Positions 1-8,461 of a stretch of DNA of 11,533 nucleotides are shown one piece after another. Below the pieces are notes generated by a model that was not told the DNA's origin, ran no database searches, and worked only from the letters and a program-made list of their open reading frames with translations. The DNA lies in NCBI GenBank assembly GCA_964561925.1, contig CAZLRW010000115.1:1-11533 (forward strand), read 5' to 3'. Each line of letters opens with the position of its first letter. The stretch's first letter is position 1. Position numbers and translations under genes: made by a program. Source of the DNA: SZUA-430 sp964561925 (GTDB taxonomy: Bacteria > Pseudomonadota > Alphaproteobacteria > Micropepsales > Micropepsaceae).

Positions 1-2
1 GT

Positions 3-1895
3 ATGTGTCGCGATGGGTGCTGGCTCGTGCGTTGGGCGCGCTGGATGGCGGCGGCTGCTTGCGTCGTCGCGGCCGGTGCGGCGGCGACGCTTGCCGACGA
101 TGCGCCACCGGCGAGCGAGAACGCCGCTTTTGCATACGCGCCGTCTCTGACGATCGAGGGCGGGAACGCGCAGCTCGAGGCGGCGGTGAAGTCGGCGTCG
201 CTGCTTTTCACCTTTGCGGCCGAGCCGCCGGATTCGATCGGCGTGCTGTTCACGCGCGCGCGGGCGGACCGGGCGCGCATCGTGCGGGCGCTGAACGCGC
301 TCGGCTATTTTGCGCCTGCCGTCAGGATCGAGATCGACGGCGGGCCGATCGACGATCCGGTGCGCGAGGATGCGCTCGCGGAGACGCCGCCCGCCGGCGC
401 GGTCGGCGTGACGGTCGCGGTGGCGCCGGGATCGCTCTTCGTGTTTGCGGCGCCGAAGATCGAGGCGTCGCCGGGTTCCGCCGCCGAGCCGCTCGCGGCT
501 CTCGCGCCCACGGTTACGGGCTTCGCGGCGGGCGAGCCTGCGCGCTCCGCCCTCGTCGTCGCTGCGAACGAGCGCATCGTCGCGGCGCTGCGCGAAGAGG
601 GTTATCCGTTCGCCGCGATCACGGGACGCGAGGCGATCGCCGATCACAACACGGGAACGCTCGACGTCACGTTCCGCGTCGCGGCCGGCGCCAAGGCCGC
701 GTTCGGCGGCGTCGCGGTCAAGGGCAACGAACGCGCGGACGCCGAATTCCTGAAGAGCCTCGCGCCGTTCGCGCCGGGCGATCCCTACAAGGCCGCGATC
801 CTGGAAGACTACAAAGCCGAACTCGACCGCCTTGCGATCTTCGGTTCGGTCGCGACGGAAGAAGGCACGGGCCTCGACGCGGAGGGCCGCCTGCCGGTGA
901 CCGTCGCGGTGAGCGAGCGCGCGCTGCGCGCGGTCGGCGTGTCGGCAAGCTGGTCGACGCTGGAAGGACTCGCGCTCGGCGGCTATTGGCAGCATCGCAA
1001 TCTCTGGGGGCGCGCCGAGCAGCTGCGGATCGAGGCGCAGGCGGCGCGGCTGCTCTCGAACGGCGCCGACGATTACGAATACGGCTTGCGCGCGGCGCTC
1101 ACCTTTCCCGCAACGCCGACGCGACGCGACGATCTGATCGTGAGCGCCGCCGCGACGCGCGAACGGCCCGACGCGTTCGAGCGCGACGCGGTCTTCACCG
1201 AACTGCGCATCCGCCGCCGCTTCGACAAGACGCTGCGCGCGGAGGCCGCGATCGGCTTCACGCAAGCGCGCGAGACCGACGTGCTCGGCACGCGCGACCG
1301 CACGACCGCCGAACTGCCGATTTCGCTCGTCTACGACACGCGCGACAACATCTTGGACCCGACGTCGGGCATTCGGGCGAGCGCCAATCTCGAACCGATA
1401 TTCAACCTGACGCGCGGCGCCGGTCTCACGGCGCGCTTCGATGCCGCGGCCTCGACGTACTATGCGCTCGACGAAAGGACTGTGCTCGCCGGACGCCTTG
1501 CGTTCGGCGTTTCGGCGGCGCCCGACGTGACGGATCTTCCGGTGGACCTGCGCTTTTTCTCGGGCGGCGGCGGTTCGGTGCGCGGCTACGAGTATCAAGC
1601 GCTGAGCCCGCGCGACGCGATTAACCAAATCATCGGCGGTCTCAGCCTCATCGAGGGATCGGTGGAAGTGCGAAGCTGGCTGTGGGACGATATCGGGCTC
1701 GCCGCGTTCGTCGACGCGGGCGCGGCATCGAGCGAGAACGCGCCCGGCTTCGAAGACATCGGCGTGGGCGTGGGCCTCGGCGTTCGTTATCGCACGCCGG
1801 TCGGGCCGCTTCGCCTCGACGTCGCCCTGCCCCTCGATCCGCCGGCGGGCGATGCCGAGTACGGTGTCTATGTGGCGTTGGGTCAGGCGTTTTGA
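3..1895 (+). CDS. tamA: TamA: Omp85-family outer-membrane subunit of the translocation and assembly module
   Basis: This is the outer-membrane barrel of the TamA-TamB complex, which helps insert some outer-membrane proteins and is implicated in envelope lipid transport. At 630 residues it has the usual family length. A Sec signal peptide is visible: basic residues to R13, an alanine-rich core, and likely cleavage after A31 (TLA|DD). Residues ~46-306 form the periplasmic POTRA region; the third repeat starts around FGGVAVKGNE (234-243). From ~310 the 16-strand barrel follows, with the typical D445-T-R-D-N...D452-P-T-S-G turn and the loop-6 motif V526-R-G-Y529, the Omp85 hallmark. The protein ends in phenylalanine, as expected of a beta-signal read by BAM. 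The ATG at 3 lies at the window edge and no ribosome binding site can be judged. M15 (base 45) would also leave a hydrophobic signal, and a start upstream of the window is not excluded. tamB follows after 3 bases. Family assignment is firm. Confidence 0.93.
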   Translation: MCRDGCWLVRWARWMAAAACVVAAGAAATLADDAPPASENAAFAYAPSLTIEGGNAQLEAAVKSASLLFTFAAEPPDSIGVLFTRARADRARIVRALNALGYFAPAVRIEIDGGPIDDPVREDALAETPPAGAVGVTVAVAPGSLFVFAAPKIEASPGSAAEPLAALAPTVTGFAAGEPARSALVVAANERIVAALREEGYPFAAITGREAIADHNTGTLDVTFRVAAGAKAAFGGVAVKGNERADAEFLKSLAPFAPGDPYKAAILEDYKAELDRLAIFGSVATEEGTGLDAEGRLPVTVAVSERALRAVGVSASWSTLEGLALGGYWQHRNLWGRAEQLRIEAQAARLLSNGADDYEYGLRAALTFPATPTRRDDLIVSAAATRERPDAFERDAVFTELRIRRRFDKTLRAEAAIGFTQARETDVLGTRDRTTAELPISLVYDTRDNILDPTSGIRASANLEPIFNLTRGAGLTARFDAAASTYYALDERTVLAGRLAFGVSAAPDVTDLPVDLRFFSGGGGSVRGYEYQALSPRDAINQIIGGLSLIEGSVEVRSWLWDDIGLAAFVDAGAASSENAPGFEDIGVGVGLGVRYRTPVGPLRLDVALPLDPPAGDAEYGVYVALGQAF

Positions 1896-1898
1896 GCG

Positions 1899-4800
1899 AT
1901 GAAACTGCGGAAGTGGATCCGGCGCGTCGCGCTTGCGCTTGGCGGGACGGCCATCGTCGCGATGATCGGCTTCGCCTTGCTGCAGACCGGACCCGGCCGC
2001 GCGCTTGCGGTCGCGCTGATCGAAGGCGCCGCGTCGTCCGAGAATTTCTCGCTTAAGATCGAGGGCCTCGAAGGCACGCTGCCGCACGCGCCGCGCGCGG
2101 CGAAGGTGACTCTGTCCGACCGGACGGGCCCGTGGGCCGTGATCGAAAACGCGGCGGTTACGTGGAGCCCGTTCGCGCTGATCGGCGGGGAGATCGCAAT
2201 CGACGACCTCAGCGTCGCGCGCGTCGAATGGCTGCGCGAGCCGGAAGGCGGCGGCGACGGCGAGGGCGGAACGCTGCCGCCGCTTGCGATCGGCCGGTTG
2301 AAGATCGCGACCGTCGCCCTAGCGCCGGAGATTGCGGGCACGCCTGCCGTCTTCGCGCTCGAAGGCAGCGCCGACCTCCGCGACCTGGCGCGGCGGGCGA
2401 AGCTCGACCTGAAGCTGGTCGAACGTCTGGAGAATGGTGCGCGGGTGGCGCTGCGGGGCGACTACGACCCTGCGGTCAACAAGCTGGACCTATCGGCATC
2501 GATCGGCGACGCCGCGGGCGGTACGCTGGCGACGATCCTCGAACTGCCCGCGGATGCGCCGCTCATCGCCGACTTGAAGAGCAACGGCACGCTCGACAAT
2601 TGGCGCGCGATGCTGACCGCATCAGGCGGCGGCGCGCTGACGGCGCTGGGCACAGCCACGATCGCGCGGCGCGGCGCGTGGCGCGAACTGAAACTGCAAC
2701 TTGCCTCGACGATCGATGCGATCGGCCCCGCAAGCTTGAGGCCGCTTTATGAGGGGCAAACGTCGATCGAGCTCGCGGCTGCGCAAAGCGACGGCGGCGC
2801 CTGGCGCGTCGACCGCCTGTCGGCGCTGACGCCCGCATTCACGCTCGACGCGAAAGGCTTGTTCGATGCCGCGGCGAAGCGCTGGAACGGCAATGCGACG
2901 CTTCAGGCGCGCGAAGGCGGCGCGCTTGGGGCGCTGATCGGCCAGAACATCGACTGGCGCGACCTGACGCTGAACGCGAAGCTCGACGGTCCTTGGCCGG
3001 CACCGCCGTTGACGGTCGACCTCACCGCCGCGGACGTCACCGCCGAAGGCATCAAAGCGTCGACGTTCACCGCCCGGCTGACGGCAAAGCCCGATGGGCG
3101 CTGGGACAGCGCGGCAACGAATGTCGCGATTGCCGGCCGCGCGGATGCGGGAGGCCTCGCCACGGACGACGCCGTGCTGCGCGGTTTGCTCGGCGACACT
3201 GCGACGATGAGCGTGAAGGCGAACGCGATCGGACGCGCGCGTCTGACCGGCATCGTCGCCGAACTCGCCACCACGCCGGCGACGCTTCGCTTCACGGGCG
3301 ACGCCGACGCGAAGGCGCTGGCCGGCGTTCTTGCGCTCGACGCACCCGACCTCGCGCGCGCAGGCATGAAGGGCGGCGCCGCCGCACTTACGACAAGTAT
3401 CGCGGCGAACCTCGACACCGCCGCCTGGAACGCCGAGGGCAAGGGCACGATCAAGGGTCTCGCACTCGGCGACGACATCGACCGCTTGCTCGCCGGTTTC
3501 GGCACGCTGGATTTCGCGGCCACCGGGACGGCGTTCGACAAGCTGAACGTCACGTCGCTGACGCTCGACGGCAAGGACGCTTCGCTGATCGCGAGCGGGG
3601 CGGTCGGCCGCGACAAGCTCGATGCGGAAGCACGGCTTACGCTTGCCGACTTGGCACTCATTTCACCTGCGCATGCGGGCCGTGCGGTCGTCGACATCCA
3701 CGCGACGGGCACACCGGCGAACCCGCGTTTCGCCGGGCGCGGCGACCTTAGCGACGGCAAACTGTTCGGCCGGCCCGTGAAATCACTTGCCGTGACGCTC
3801 GCCGAACCGGACGCCAAAGGCATGAGCCGCTTTGCGGTCGACGGGGACTATGCGGGAAAGCCGGCGAAAGGGGCGGCCGACATCGCGTGGTCGAGCGACG
3901 GCGGGGCGCGCGTCGACGGATTGAAGCTGCAGCTCGCGTCCGTCGCGCTCGAAGGCGCGGCCGTCATCGACGCGAACGCGCTGATCCGCGGCAGTGCGAA
4001 GATCGACGCCGGCGATGTCGCCGACGTCGCGCCGCTGATCGGCGAGGATCTGGCGGGACCGCTCAAGAGCGACCTTCGCTTCGATGCCGCGACCGGGCAG
4101 ACCGTGACTGTGGCGCTTGCCTCGCCGCGCCTGCGCTTCGAGACGGCGACGTTTGCAAGCCTCAGCGCAAACGGCACGATCAGCGATCCGGTGGGTGCCG
4201 CGTCGCTCGACCTGCGCGCGCGTGCGGCGGCCGCCGATCTCGACGGCTTCGCGCTGCAGGCGCTCGACGCCACGGGCACGGGTTCGTTGCGCGCGCTCAT
4301 TGTCAGCGCGACCGCGCGGCGCGAAGCGACGACGGCGAAAGCCAAGGCGACGCTCGATCTTTGGGCGAAGCCTTCGGTGCTCGCGCTCGAAACGCTCGAC
4401 CTCTCGCGCGGCGACAAGGTTGCGCGTCTCGCCGCGCCGGTGACTATCGCGCTCGGCGGCGGCCGCGTGCTGATCCCGGCAGCGCGGATAGCGGCGGACA
4501 AGGGAAGCTTGACGATCGAGGGCGATGCGGGCCGCGCGACCGATCTTGCACTGACCGCGAACGCATTGCCGTTGTGGGTGGCGGGGTTTGCCGCCGATCC
4601 GCTGCCCGCGACCGGGCTCGTCAGCGGCAGCGCACGCGTGCGCCAGCGCGGTGCGGTCACGTTCGAGCTGAAGGCGACGAACCTCGCGCCCGAAGGCGAG
4701 GCGCGCATCGTGCGAAACCTGACGCTGACGGCGTCCGGCGAAACCGATCGGGGCGGCGCCACGTTCAAACTCACGCTCGCCGATCCGGCGCGCACGTCGT

Positions 4801-6131
4801 TCCGTGCCGAGGGGCGCATGCCGTTCGCGGGCAACGCGCCGCTTGCCGTCGCGGTCGACGGCACCGCGGACCTTGCGCTCGCGAATGCCTATCTGGGCGT
4901 CACCGGCGACCGCGCGCGCGGCACGCTGACGATTGCGGCGAAGCTTTCCGGCACGCGCCTTGCGCCGCGGATCGCGGGGACGGGCCGCATCGCGAACGGC
5001 CACTTCCGGAGCGCGGAGTCTGGGTTCGAGCTCAAGGACATTGCCGCCGAGTTCGAAGGATCCGAGCGCAGCGTCACGGTGTCGAGCCTGAAAGCCGCCG
5101 CGCCGAACGGCGGCACGCTCTCGGGCAAGGGCAGCATCCGTCTTGAGCCCGCAAACGCCTATCCGCTCGAACTCTCGCTTGCCGCGAGCAACGCGCAGCT
5201 GGTTGCGACCGACGTTACGACTGTCGTCGCCAACGTCGACGCGCGTATGTCCGGCGGCTTGTTCGCCCGCCCCACGATCGGCGGCACCGTCGACGTCGAG
5301 CGCTGGGAGATCCGTCTGCCGGAAAAGCTCGCGCGACCGCTGAACCCGATCCGCGTCACGCACCGCAACGCGCCGCCCGAGGTCTTGGCGCGCCTGCCGG
5401 TGGAAGAGGAGGATGCCGACTCCGGGCTGCAGTTCGGCCTCGACCTGACGGTGCGTGCGCCGCAGCGCGTGTTCGTGCGCGGGCAAGGCGTCGATGCGGA
5501 GTTCGGCGGGCGCGTGAAGGTCGCCGGCACGGTCGACGACCCGACCGCGAGCGGACGCTTCGAGCTCCGGCGCGGCGCAGTTTCCGTTCTCAGCCAGCGC
5601 ATCACGCTGACCCGCGGCGACATCGTCTTCTCAGGACCCATCGTCCCGACGCTCGACATCGCGGGCGACGTGCGCAAGACGGGCCTCGTCGCCACCGTTG
5701 CGGTCAAGGGCAAGGCGAACGCGCCGGAGATCAAGCTTTCCTCCTCGCCCACGCTGCCGCAGGACGAGATCATCGCGCGCATCCTGTTCAACAAGTCGGT
5801 GCAGCAGCTCTCCGCGTTCGAGGCGGTGCAGCTGGCCGCCGCGATCGCGCGCTGGTCGGGACTTTCGACCGGCCCCGACATTCTGGAAAGCCTGCGCTCG
5901 GGCCTCGGCATCGACACGTTGAGCGCGGTCACGGACACGGGCGGCGGCAGCGCGCTCGGCGCCGGGACGTATGTCGGCAGCGGCGTCTATGTCGGCTTCG
6001 TCCAAGGCACGGACACGGCCGCCGGGCGCGCGACCGTCGACATCGACCTCACCGAAGAGATAAAGCTGCGCGGCGAGGCCGGGCCTACCGGCGACACGCG
6101 GATCGGCGTCGTCGCCGAGTGGGAGTACTGA
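1899..6131 (+). CDS. tamB: TamB: AsmA-like/DUF490 translocation and assembly module subunit
   Basis: TamB is anchored in the inner membrane and crosses the periplasm as a long lipid-lined beta-groove that docks on the TamA POTRA domains. The 1410 residues fit the family (roughly 1200-1500). The N-terminus is basic (MKLRKWIRR) with one membrane anchor at about residues 10-28. The long middle is rich in short alternating beta strands, G, D and A, as in AsmA-like proteins. The C-terminal TamB domain is clear: from ~1220 the FELRRGAVSVLSQRITLTRG segment, then S1281-SSPTLPQDE-1290 followed by IIARILFNKS, the best conserved part of the family. The chain ends EWEY. The ATG is 3 bases after the tamA stop with no strong ribosome binding site of its own, which points to translational coupling. 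A TSUP permease starts 8 bases after the stop. Family assignment is firm; the cargo (protein, lipid or both) cannot be read from sequence. Confidence 0.94.
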   Translation: MKLRKWIRRVALALGGTAIVAMIGFALLQTGPGRALAVALIEGAASSENFSLKIEGLEGTLPHAPRAAKVTLSDRTGPWAVIENAAVTWSPFALIGGEIAIDDLSVARVEWLREPEGGGDGEGGTLPPLAIGRLKIATVALAPEIAGTPAVFALEGSADLRDLARRAKLDLKLVERLENGARVALRGDYDPAVNKLDLSASIGDAAGGTLATILELPADAPLIADLKSNGTLDNWRAMLTASGGGALTALGTATIARRGAWRELKLQLASTIDAIGPASLRPLYEGQTSIELAAAQSDGGAWRVDRLSALTPAFTLDAKGLFDAAAKRWNGNATLQAREGGALGALIGQNIDWRDLTLNAKLDGPWPAPPLTVDLTAADVTAEGIKASTFTARLTAKPDGRWDSAATNVAIAGRADAGGLATDDAVLRGLLGDTATMSVKANAIGRARLTGIVAELATTPATLRFTGDADAKALAGVLALDAPDLARAGMKGGAAALTTSIAANLDTAAWNAEGKGTIKGLALGDDIDRLLAGFGTLDFAATGTAFDKLNVTSLTLDGKDASLIASGAVGRDKLDAEARLTLADLALISPAHAGRAVVDIHATGTPANPRFAGRGDLSDGKLFGRPVKSLAVTLAEPDAKGMSRFAVDGDYAGKPAKGAADIAWSSDGGARVDGLKLQLASVALEGAAVIDANALIRGSAKIDAGDVADVAPLIGEDLAGPLKSDLRFDAATGQTVTVALASPRLRFETATFASLSANGTISDPVGAASLDLRARAAAADLDGFALQALDATGTGSLRALIVSATARREATTAKAKATLDLWAKPSVLALETLDLSRGDKVARLAAPVTIALGGGRVLIPAARIAADKGSLTIEGDAGRATDLALTANALPLWVAGFAADPLPATGLVSGSARVRQRGAVTFELKATNLAPEGEARIVRNLTLTASGETDRGGATFKLTLADPARTSFRAEGRMPFAGNAPLAVAVDGTADLALANAYLGVTGDRARGTLTIAAKLSGTRLAPRIAGTGRIANGHFRSAESGFELKDIAAEFEGSERSVTVSSLKAAAPNGGTLSGKGSIRLEPANAYPLELSLAASNAQLVATDVTTVVANVDARMSGGLFARPTIGGTVDVERWEIRLPEKLARPLNPIRVTHRNAPPEVLARLPVEEEDADSGLQFGLDLTVRAPQRVFVRGQGVDAEFGGRVKVAGTVDDPTASGRFELRRGAVSVLSQRITLTRGDIVFSGPIVPTLDIAGDVRKTGLVATVAVKGKANAPEIKLSSSPTLPQDEIIARILFNKSVQQLSAFEAVQLAAAIARWSGLSTGPDILESLRSGLGIDTLSAVTDTGGGSALGAGTYVGSGVYVGFVQGTDTAAGRATVDIDLTEEIKLRGEAGPTGDTRIGVVAEWEY

Positions 6132-6139
6132 CGGGTCCG

Positions 6140-6883
6140 ATGACTTCCGACGACGTTGCTCTTGCATTGCTGATCTTTGCCGCGGCCGCGCTTTATTCGT
6201 CGGTCGGGCATGCGGGCGCGTCGGGGTATCTGGCGGCGATGGCGCTGTTCGGGCTTGCGCCGGAGACGATGCGGCCAAGTGCGCTGGCGCTCAACATCGT
6301 GGTCGCCGCGATTGCGACCTATCGCTACACGCGGGCAGGACAGAACGATTGGCGCATCCTGTTGCCGTTTGCGATCACGTCGGTGCCCGCCGCCTTCATC
6401 GGCGGCACGCTGCATGTTCCGCCGGAGATTTACCGCCCGCTGGTCGGCGCGGTGTTGCTCGCCTCGGCCGTGCAGTTCGTGCGCACCGCGGCCCAGGCGC
6501 CGCAAGAGGATGCGGGCGCCAAGCCGCCGCCGCTTGCGGCTGCTTTGCCGGCGGGCGCGGCGCTGGGGCTGCTCGCGGGGTTGAGCGGCACGGGCGGCGG
6601 CATCTTCTTGAGTCCGCTTATTCTCCTCATGCATTGGGCGCCGACGCGACGGACGTCGGGCATCGCCGCGAGTTTCATCCTCGTCAATTCGGCGGCGGGG
6701 CTTGCGGGCACCACGTTTTCGATCGGCGCGTTGCCCGAGGCCCTGCCCTATTGGGCGCTCGCCGCGGTCGCCGGCGGCCTTATCGGCACGCAGATGGGGA
6801 CGCGGGTGCTGCCGATCCCGGGCCTCCGGCTCGCGCTCGCGGCGGTGCTGGTGATCGCGGCGTGGAAGATGTTCACGAGTTAG
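6140..6883 (+). CDS. TSUP-family (TauE/SafE) membrane permease, downstream of tamB
   Basis: A 247-residue polytopic inner-membrane protein of the TSUP family (Pfam TauE), whose characterised members move sulfite, sulfoacetate, sulfolactate or other small organic anions. The two internal repeats of the family are visible: G24-HAGASGYLAAM-34 in the first half and G143-LLAGLSGTGGGIFLSPL-160 in the second, each after a hydrophobic helix. About seven membrane segments are apparent, with a polar loop near residues 118-131. I chose the ATG at 6140, 8 bases after the tamB stop. An in-frame GTG at 6119, overlapping tamB, would add seven residues and put GGAG (6122-6125) inside the gene rather than upstream. 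The tight spacing suggests cotranscription with tamAB. The stop overlaps that of the convergent TSUP gene. The substrate is unknown: sulfur-compound export is a family default, not something seen here. Confidence 0.9.
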   Translation: MTSDDVALALLIFAAAALYSSVGHAGASGYLAAMALFGLAPETMRPSALALNIVVAAIATYRYTRAGQNDWRILLPFAITSVPAAFIGGTLHVPPEIYRPLVGAVLLASAVQFVRTAAQAPQEDAGAKPPPLAAALPAGAALGLLAGLSGTGGGIFLSPLILLMHWAPTRRTSGIAASFILVNSAAGLAGTTFSIGALPEALPYWALAAVAGGLIGTQMGTRVLPIPGLRLALAAVLVIAAWKMFTS

Positions 6884-7656
6884 ATCAGCTTGAACAGGGC
6901 GGCGCCTTGATAGCCGGCGAGGACGAGCACAAGCAGGCCGACCGCGACGCCCAGGAACTTTCGCGGGATGACGGAGACGAAACGGCCGGCGATCGGGGCG
7001 GCGATCAGCCCGCCGATGATGAGGCCCGCGATCGAGGTCGCGTAGTCCCAGAGCTTCGCGCCTTCGGTCCAATGACCGGTTACGATGGCGGCGATGAGGG
7101 CGGTGCCGATCGCAACGGTGACGAAGAATTCCGACGCGTTGACCGAGCCGATGACGTAGCGCGGGTCGCCGCCGCGGCCGATCAGGCTTGTCGTCACGAT
7201 CGGGCCCCAGCCGCCGCCGCCGATCGCATCCAGGAACCCGCCCACGAACCCTAAGGGCGTTGTCGTACGGAGCGTGAAGCGCAGGCGCGGCTGCTCGCGC
7301 AAAACGCGCCACAAAATAATGACGCCCATGATGCCCAGATAGACGACGATGAACGGCTTGATGATGTCTCCGTGGATCGCGGTCACCACATAGGCGCCGA
7401 GCGAGCCGCCGATCGCACCCGAGAGCGCCAGCCGCCAGAACAGGCCCCAATCGACGTTCTTGTAAGAGGCGTGCGCCGCACCCGAGACGGCGGTGGTGAA
7501 GAACTTCGCGATATGCGTGCCGGCCGAGGCATGCGCGGGCGAGACCCCTGCCGCGAGCAGAAACGACGAGGCCGTCACGCCGTAGGCCATGCCGAGGGCG
7601 CCGTCGACAAACTGCGCGATCAAACCCACGCAGAAAAATAAGAAGAAATCTTCCAA
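6880..7656 (-). CDS. TSUP-family (TauE/SafE) membrane permease, second subgroup
   Basis: A 258-residue polytopic inner-membrane protein. The first repeat carries A14-QFVDGALGMAYG-26 and the second G139-GFLDAIGGGGWGPI-153, the paired signatures of the TSUP subgroup often annotated as sulfite exporter. It is clearly a different subgroup from the + strand TSUP gene beside it. I place the start at TTG (7656-7654): an AGGA (7665-7662) sits five bases upstream, and the protein then begins directly with its first hydrophobic helix, as family members do. An ATG at 7806 is in frame, but its extra 50 residues are Arg/Pro-rich, not membrane-like and atypical of the family, so they are more likely untranslated leader. 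The gene ends tail to tail with the other TSUP gene, stops overlapping. The leader may control translation (see that entry). The transported anion is unknown. Confidence 0.88.
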   Translation of the reverse strand: MEDFFLFFCVGLIAQFVDGALGMAYGVTASSFLLAAGVSPAHASAGTHIAKFFTTAVSGAAHASYKNVDWGLFWRLALSGAIGGSLGAYVVTAIHGDIIKPFIVVYLGIMGVIILWRVLREQPRLRFTLRTTTPLGFVGGFLDAIGGGGWGPIVTTSLIGRGGDPRYVIGSVNASEFFVTVAIGTALIAAIVTGHWTEGAKLWDYATSIAGLIIGGLIAAPIAGRFVSVIPRKFLGVAVGLLVLVLAGYQGAALFKLI

Positions 7657-7665
7657 GGGCGTCCT
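7654..7665 (-). promoter_or_regulatory. Ribosome binding site and TTG start of the - strand TSUP gene
   Basis: On the - strand, AGGA at 7665-7662 is followed by CGCCC and then TTG at 7656-7654. The five-base spacing supports this rare start codon over the ATG 150 bases upstream, which has no comparable site and would add a non-membrane N-terminus. This is inferred from sequence only. Confidence 0.6.
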
Positions 7666-7729
7666 GGGGGAAACGGGGCCACACCGCGCGTCTCTCAAGG
7701 CTCGCGCGAGACCTCGAAGATAGACACCC
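7657..7729 (-). promoter_or_regulatory. Possible structured leader that pairs the TSUP ribosome binding site
   Basis: Read on the - strand, GGGTGTCT (7729-7722) can pair over all eight positions, two of them G-U, with GGACGCCC (7664-7657), which holds most of the ribosome binding site and ends just before the TTG start. Between them a hairpin can form at 7718-7694: UUCGAGG with CCUUGAG (two G-U pairs), a bulged U, CUC with GAG, and a GCGC tetraloop. An alternative pairing of GUCUC (7712-7708) with GAGAC (7694-7690) would compete. Such a layout suits translational control. In DNA this rich in GC, chance pairing is common, and it matches no riboswitch class I know. Confidence 0.3.
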
Positions 7730-7878
7730 CGGCCAGGCGCAGCAAGGAAGGAGAACCACAACCTGGGGCGGGAAATTCGCGGATTCCTTAACGGACCTTC
7801 AATCATAACGCGAATCGCGCAAGCGCCGCACGGCCCGGCGAAACGTCAATTCGGTGACACGATAGAGTGATCGCCGCG

Positions 7879-8406
7879 TCAGGTCGCGTCCTCGTACGCG
7901 GTGCGTTCGCGCACGACACGCTTCTCGAGGCGCTCACGCCGGCGCGAGGTCTCCGCCTCGAACGCCTCGATCTCGGTCTCGAGCGAGAGTTTCCGCCGCG
8001 CGAGTTCGCTCTGTTGCCGCGCCGCCTCGCGCTCGAAGATGCGAAGCTCCTCTTCGGCCGCGTCGAGTTTGGCGCGATCAGGCTTCGGCTTCGGCCGCTG
8101 GGCTTCGGGTGCGGGCTTTGTCGCGGCCGGCGCCCTTTTCGCCACGGGCAACTTCACGACGTTCGAAGCGGCTTCGGGGAGTGCGAGGCGCCCGGTCGCC
8201 GCGACCGGCACCCCCGGCGTGCGCATCGCGAGTTCGACATGCGCGGGATCGTTCGTGAGCCGCGCCTCGCCGGTCGCGAACAGATTCCTGTGAACATCCC
8301 ACGCTTTCAGCGCAGCTTTCTGACTGTCCACAGCCACGAGCCAATCCTTGAGCCCGATTCGCGTGATGTAGACTTTGGTACGCGAAGTGATTCGCTTGTC
8401 CGCCAT
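7879..8406 (-). CDS. Uncharacterised 175-residue protein with a C-terminal coiled coil
   Basis: I do not recognise a named family. The protein has three visible parts. Residues 1-60 (MADKRITSRTKVYITRIG...) look like a small folded domain, with DWLVAV, SQKAALKAWDVHRNLFATG and a hydrophobic/charged alternation. Residues ~62-110 form a low-complexity linker rich in A, P and K. Residues ~111-170 are highly charged with heptad-like spacing and no helix breakers, predicted coiled coil. There is no signal peptide or membrane segment, so it is probably cytoplasmic. Codon use fits the neighbours, which supports a real gene. The ATG at 8406 has no good ribosome binding site nearby (AAGGA lies about 20 bases upstream). 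It diverges from the 95-residue gene across 55 bases and is separated from the TSUP gene downstream by 222 bases, so they need not share a transcript. Confidence 0.78.
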   Translation of the reverse strand: MADKRITSRTKVYITRIGLKDWLVAVDSQKAALKAWDVHRNLFATGEARLTNDPAHVELAMRTPGVPVAATGRLALPEAASNVVKLPVAKRAPAATKPAPEAQRPKPKPDRAKLDAAEEELRIFEREAARQQSELARRKLSLETEIEAFEAETSRRRERLEKRVVRERTAYEDAT

Positions 8407-8461
8407 GAAGGTCGCCCGGTGACGAGGTCCTTCAGGCTCACAAAGTTCGAGGTCGACCGCA
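8407..8461. promoter_or_regulatory. Intergenic region between two divergent genes
   Basis: These 55 bases separate the start codons of the coiled-coil gene (-) and the 95-residue gene (+), so promoters for both must lie here or within the genes. I see the GAGG for the + strand gene but no convincing -35/-10 pair on either strand. Confidence 0.35.

Noticed and set aside
3783..5486. A 567-codon open frame on the - strand inside tamB
   Set aside because: It lies entirely antisense to tamB, encodes a chain full of Arg, Glu and Ala without domain features, and is the expected mirror of GC-rich codon bias.
6119..6139. Alternative GTG start of the + strand TSUP gene overlapping the tamB end
   Set aside because: It would add seven residues (MGVLTGP) not expected for the family; the ATG at 6140 gives a normal N-terminus.
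5987..7759. A 590-codon open frame on the - strand crossing both TSUP genes
   Set aside because: It overlaps two clear membrane protein genes and the end of tamB, is extremely Arg-rich and has no recognisable domain.
7801..7830. TATGAT-like -10 element upstream of the - strand TSUP gene
   Set aside because: The hexamer is good, but no acceptable -35 hexamer lies 16-18 bases upstream, so a promoter is not supported.
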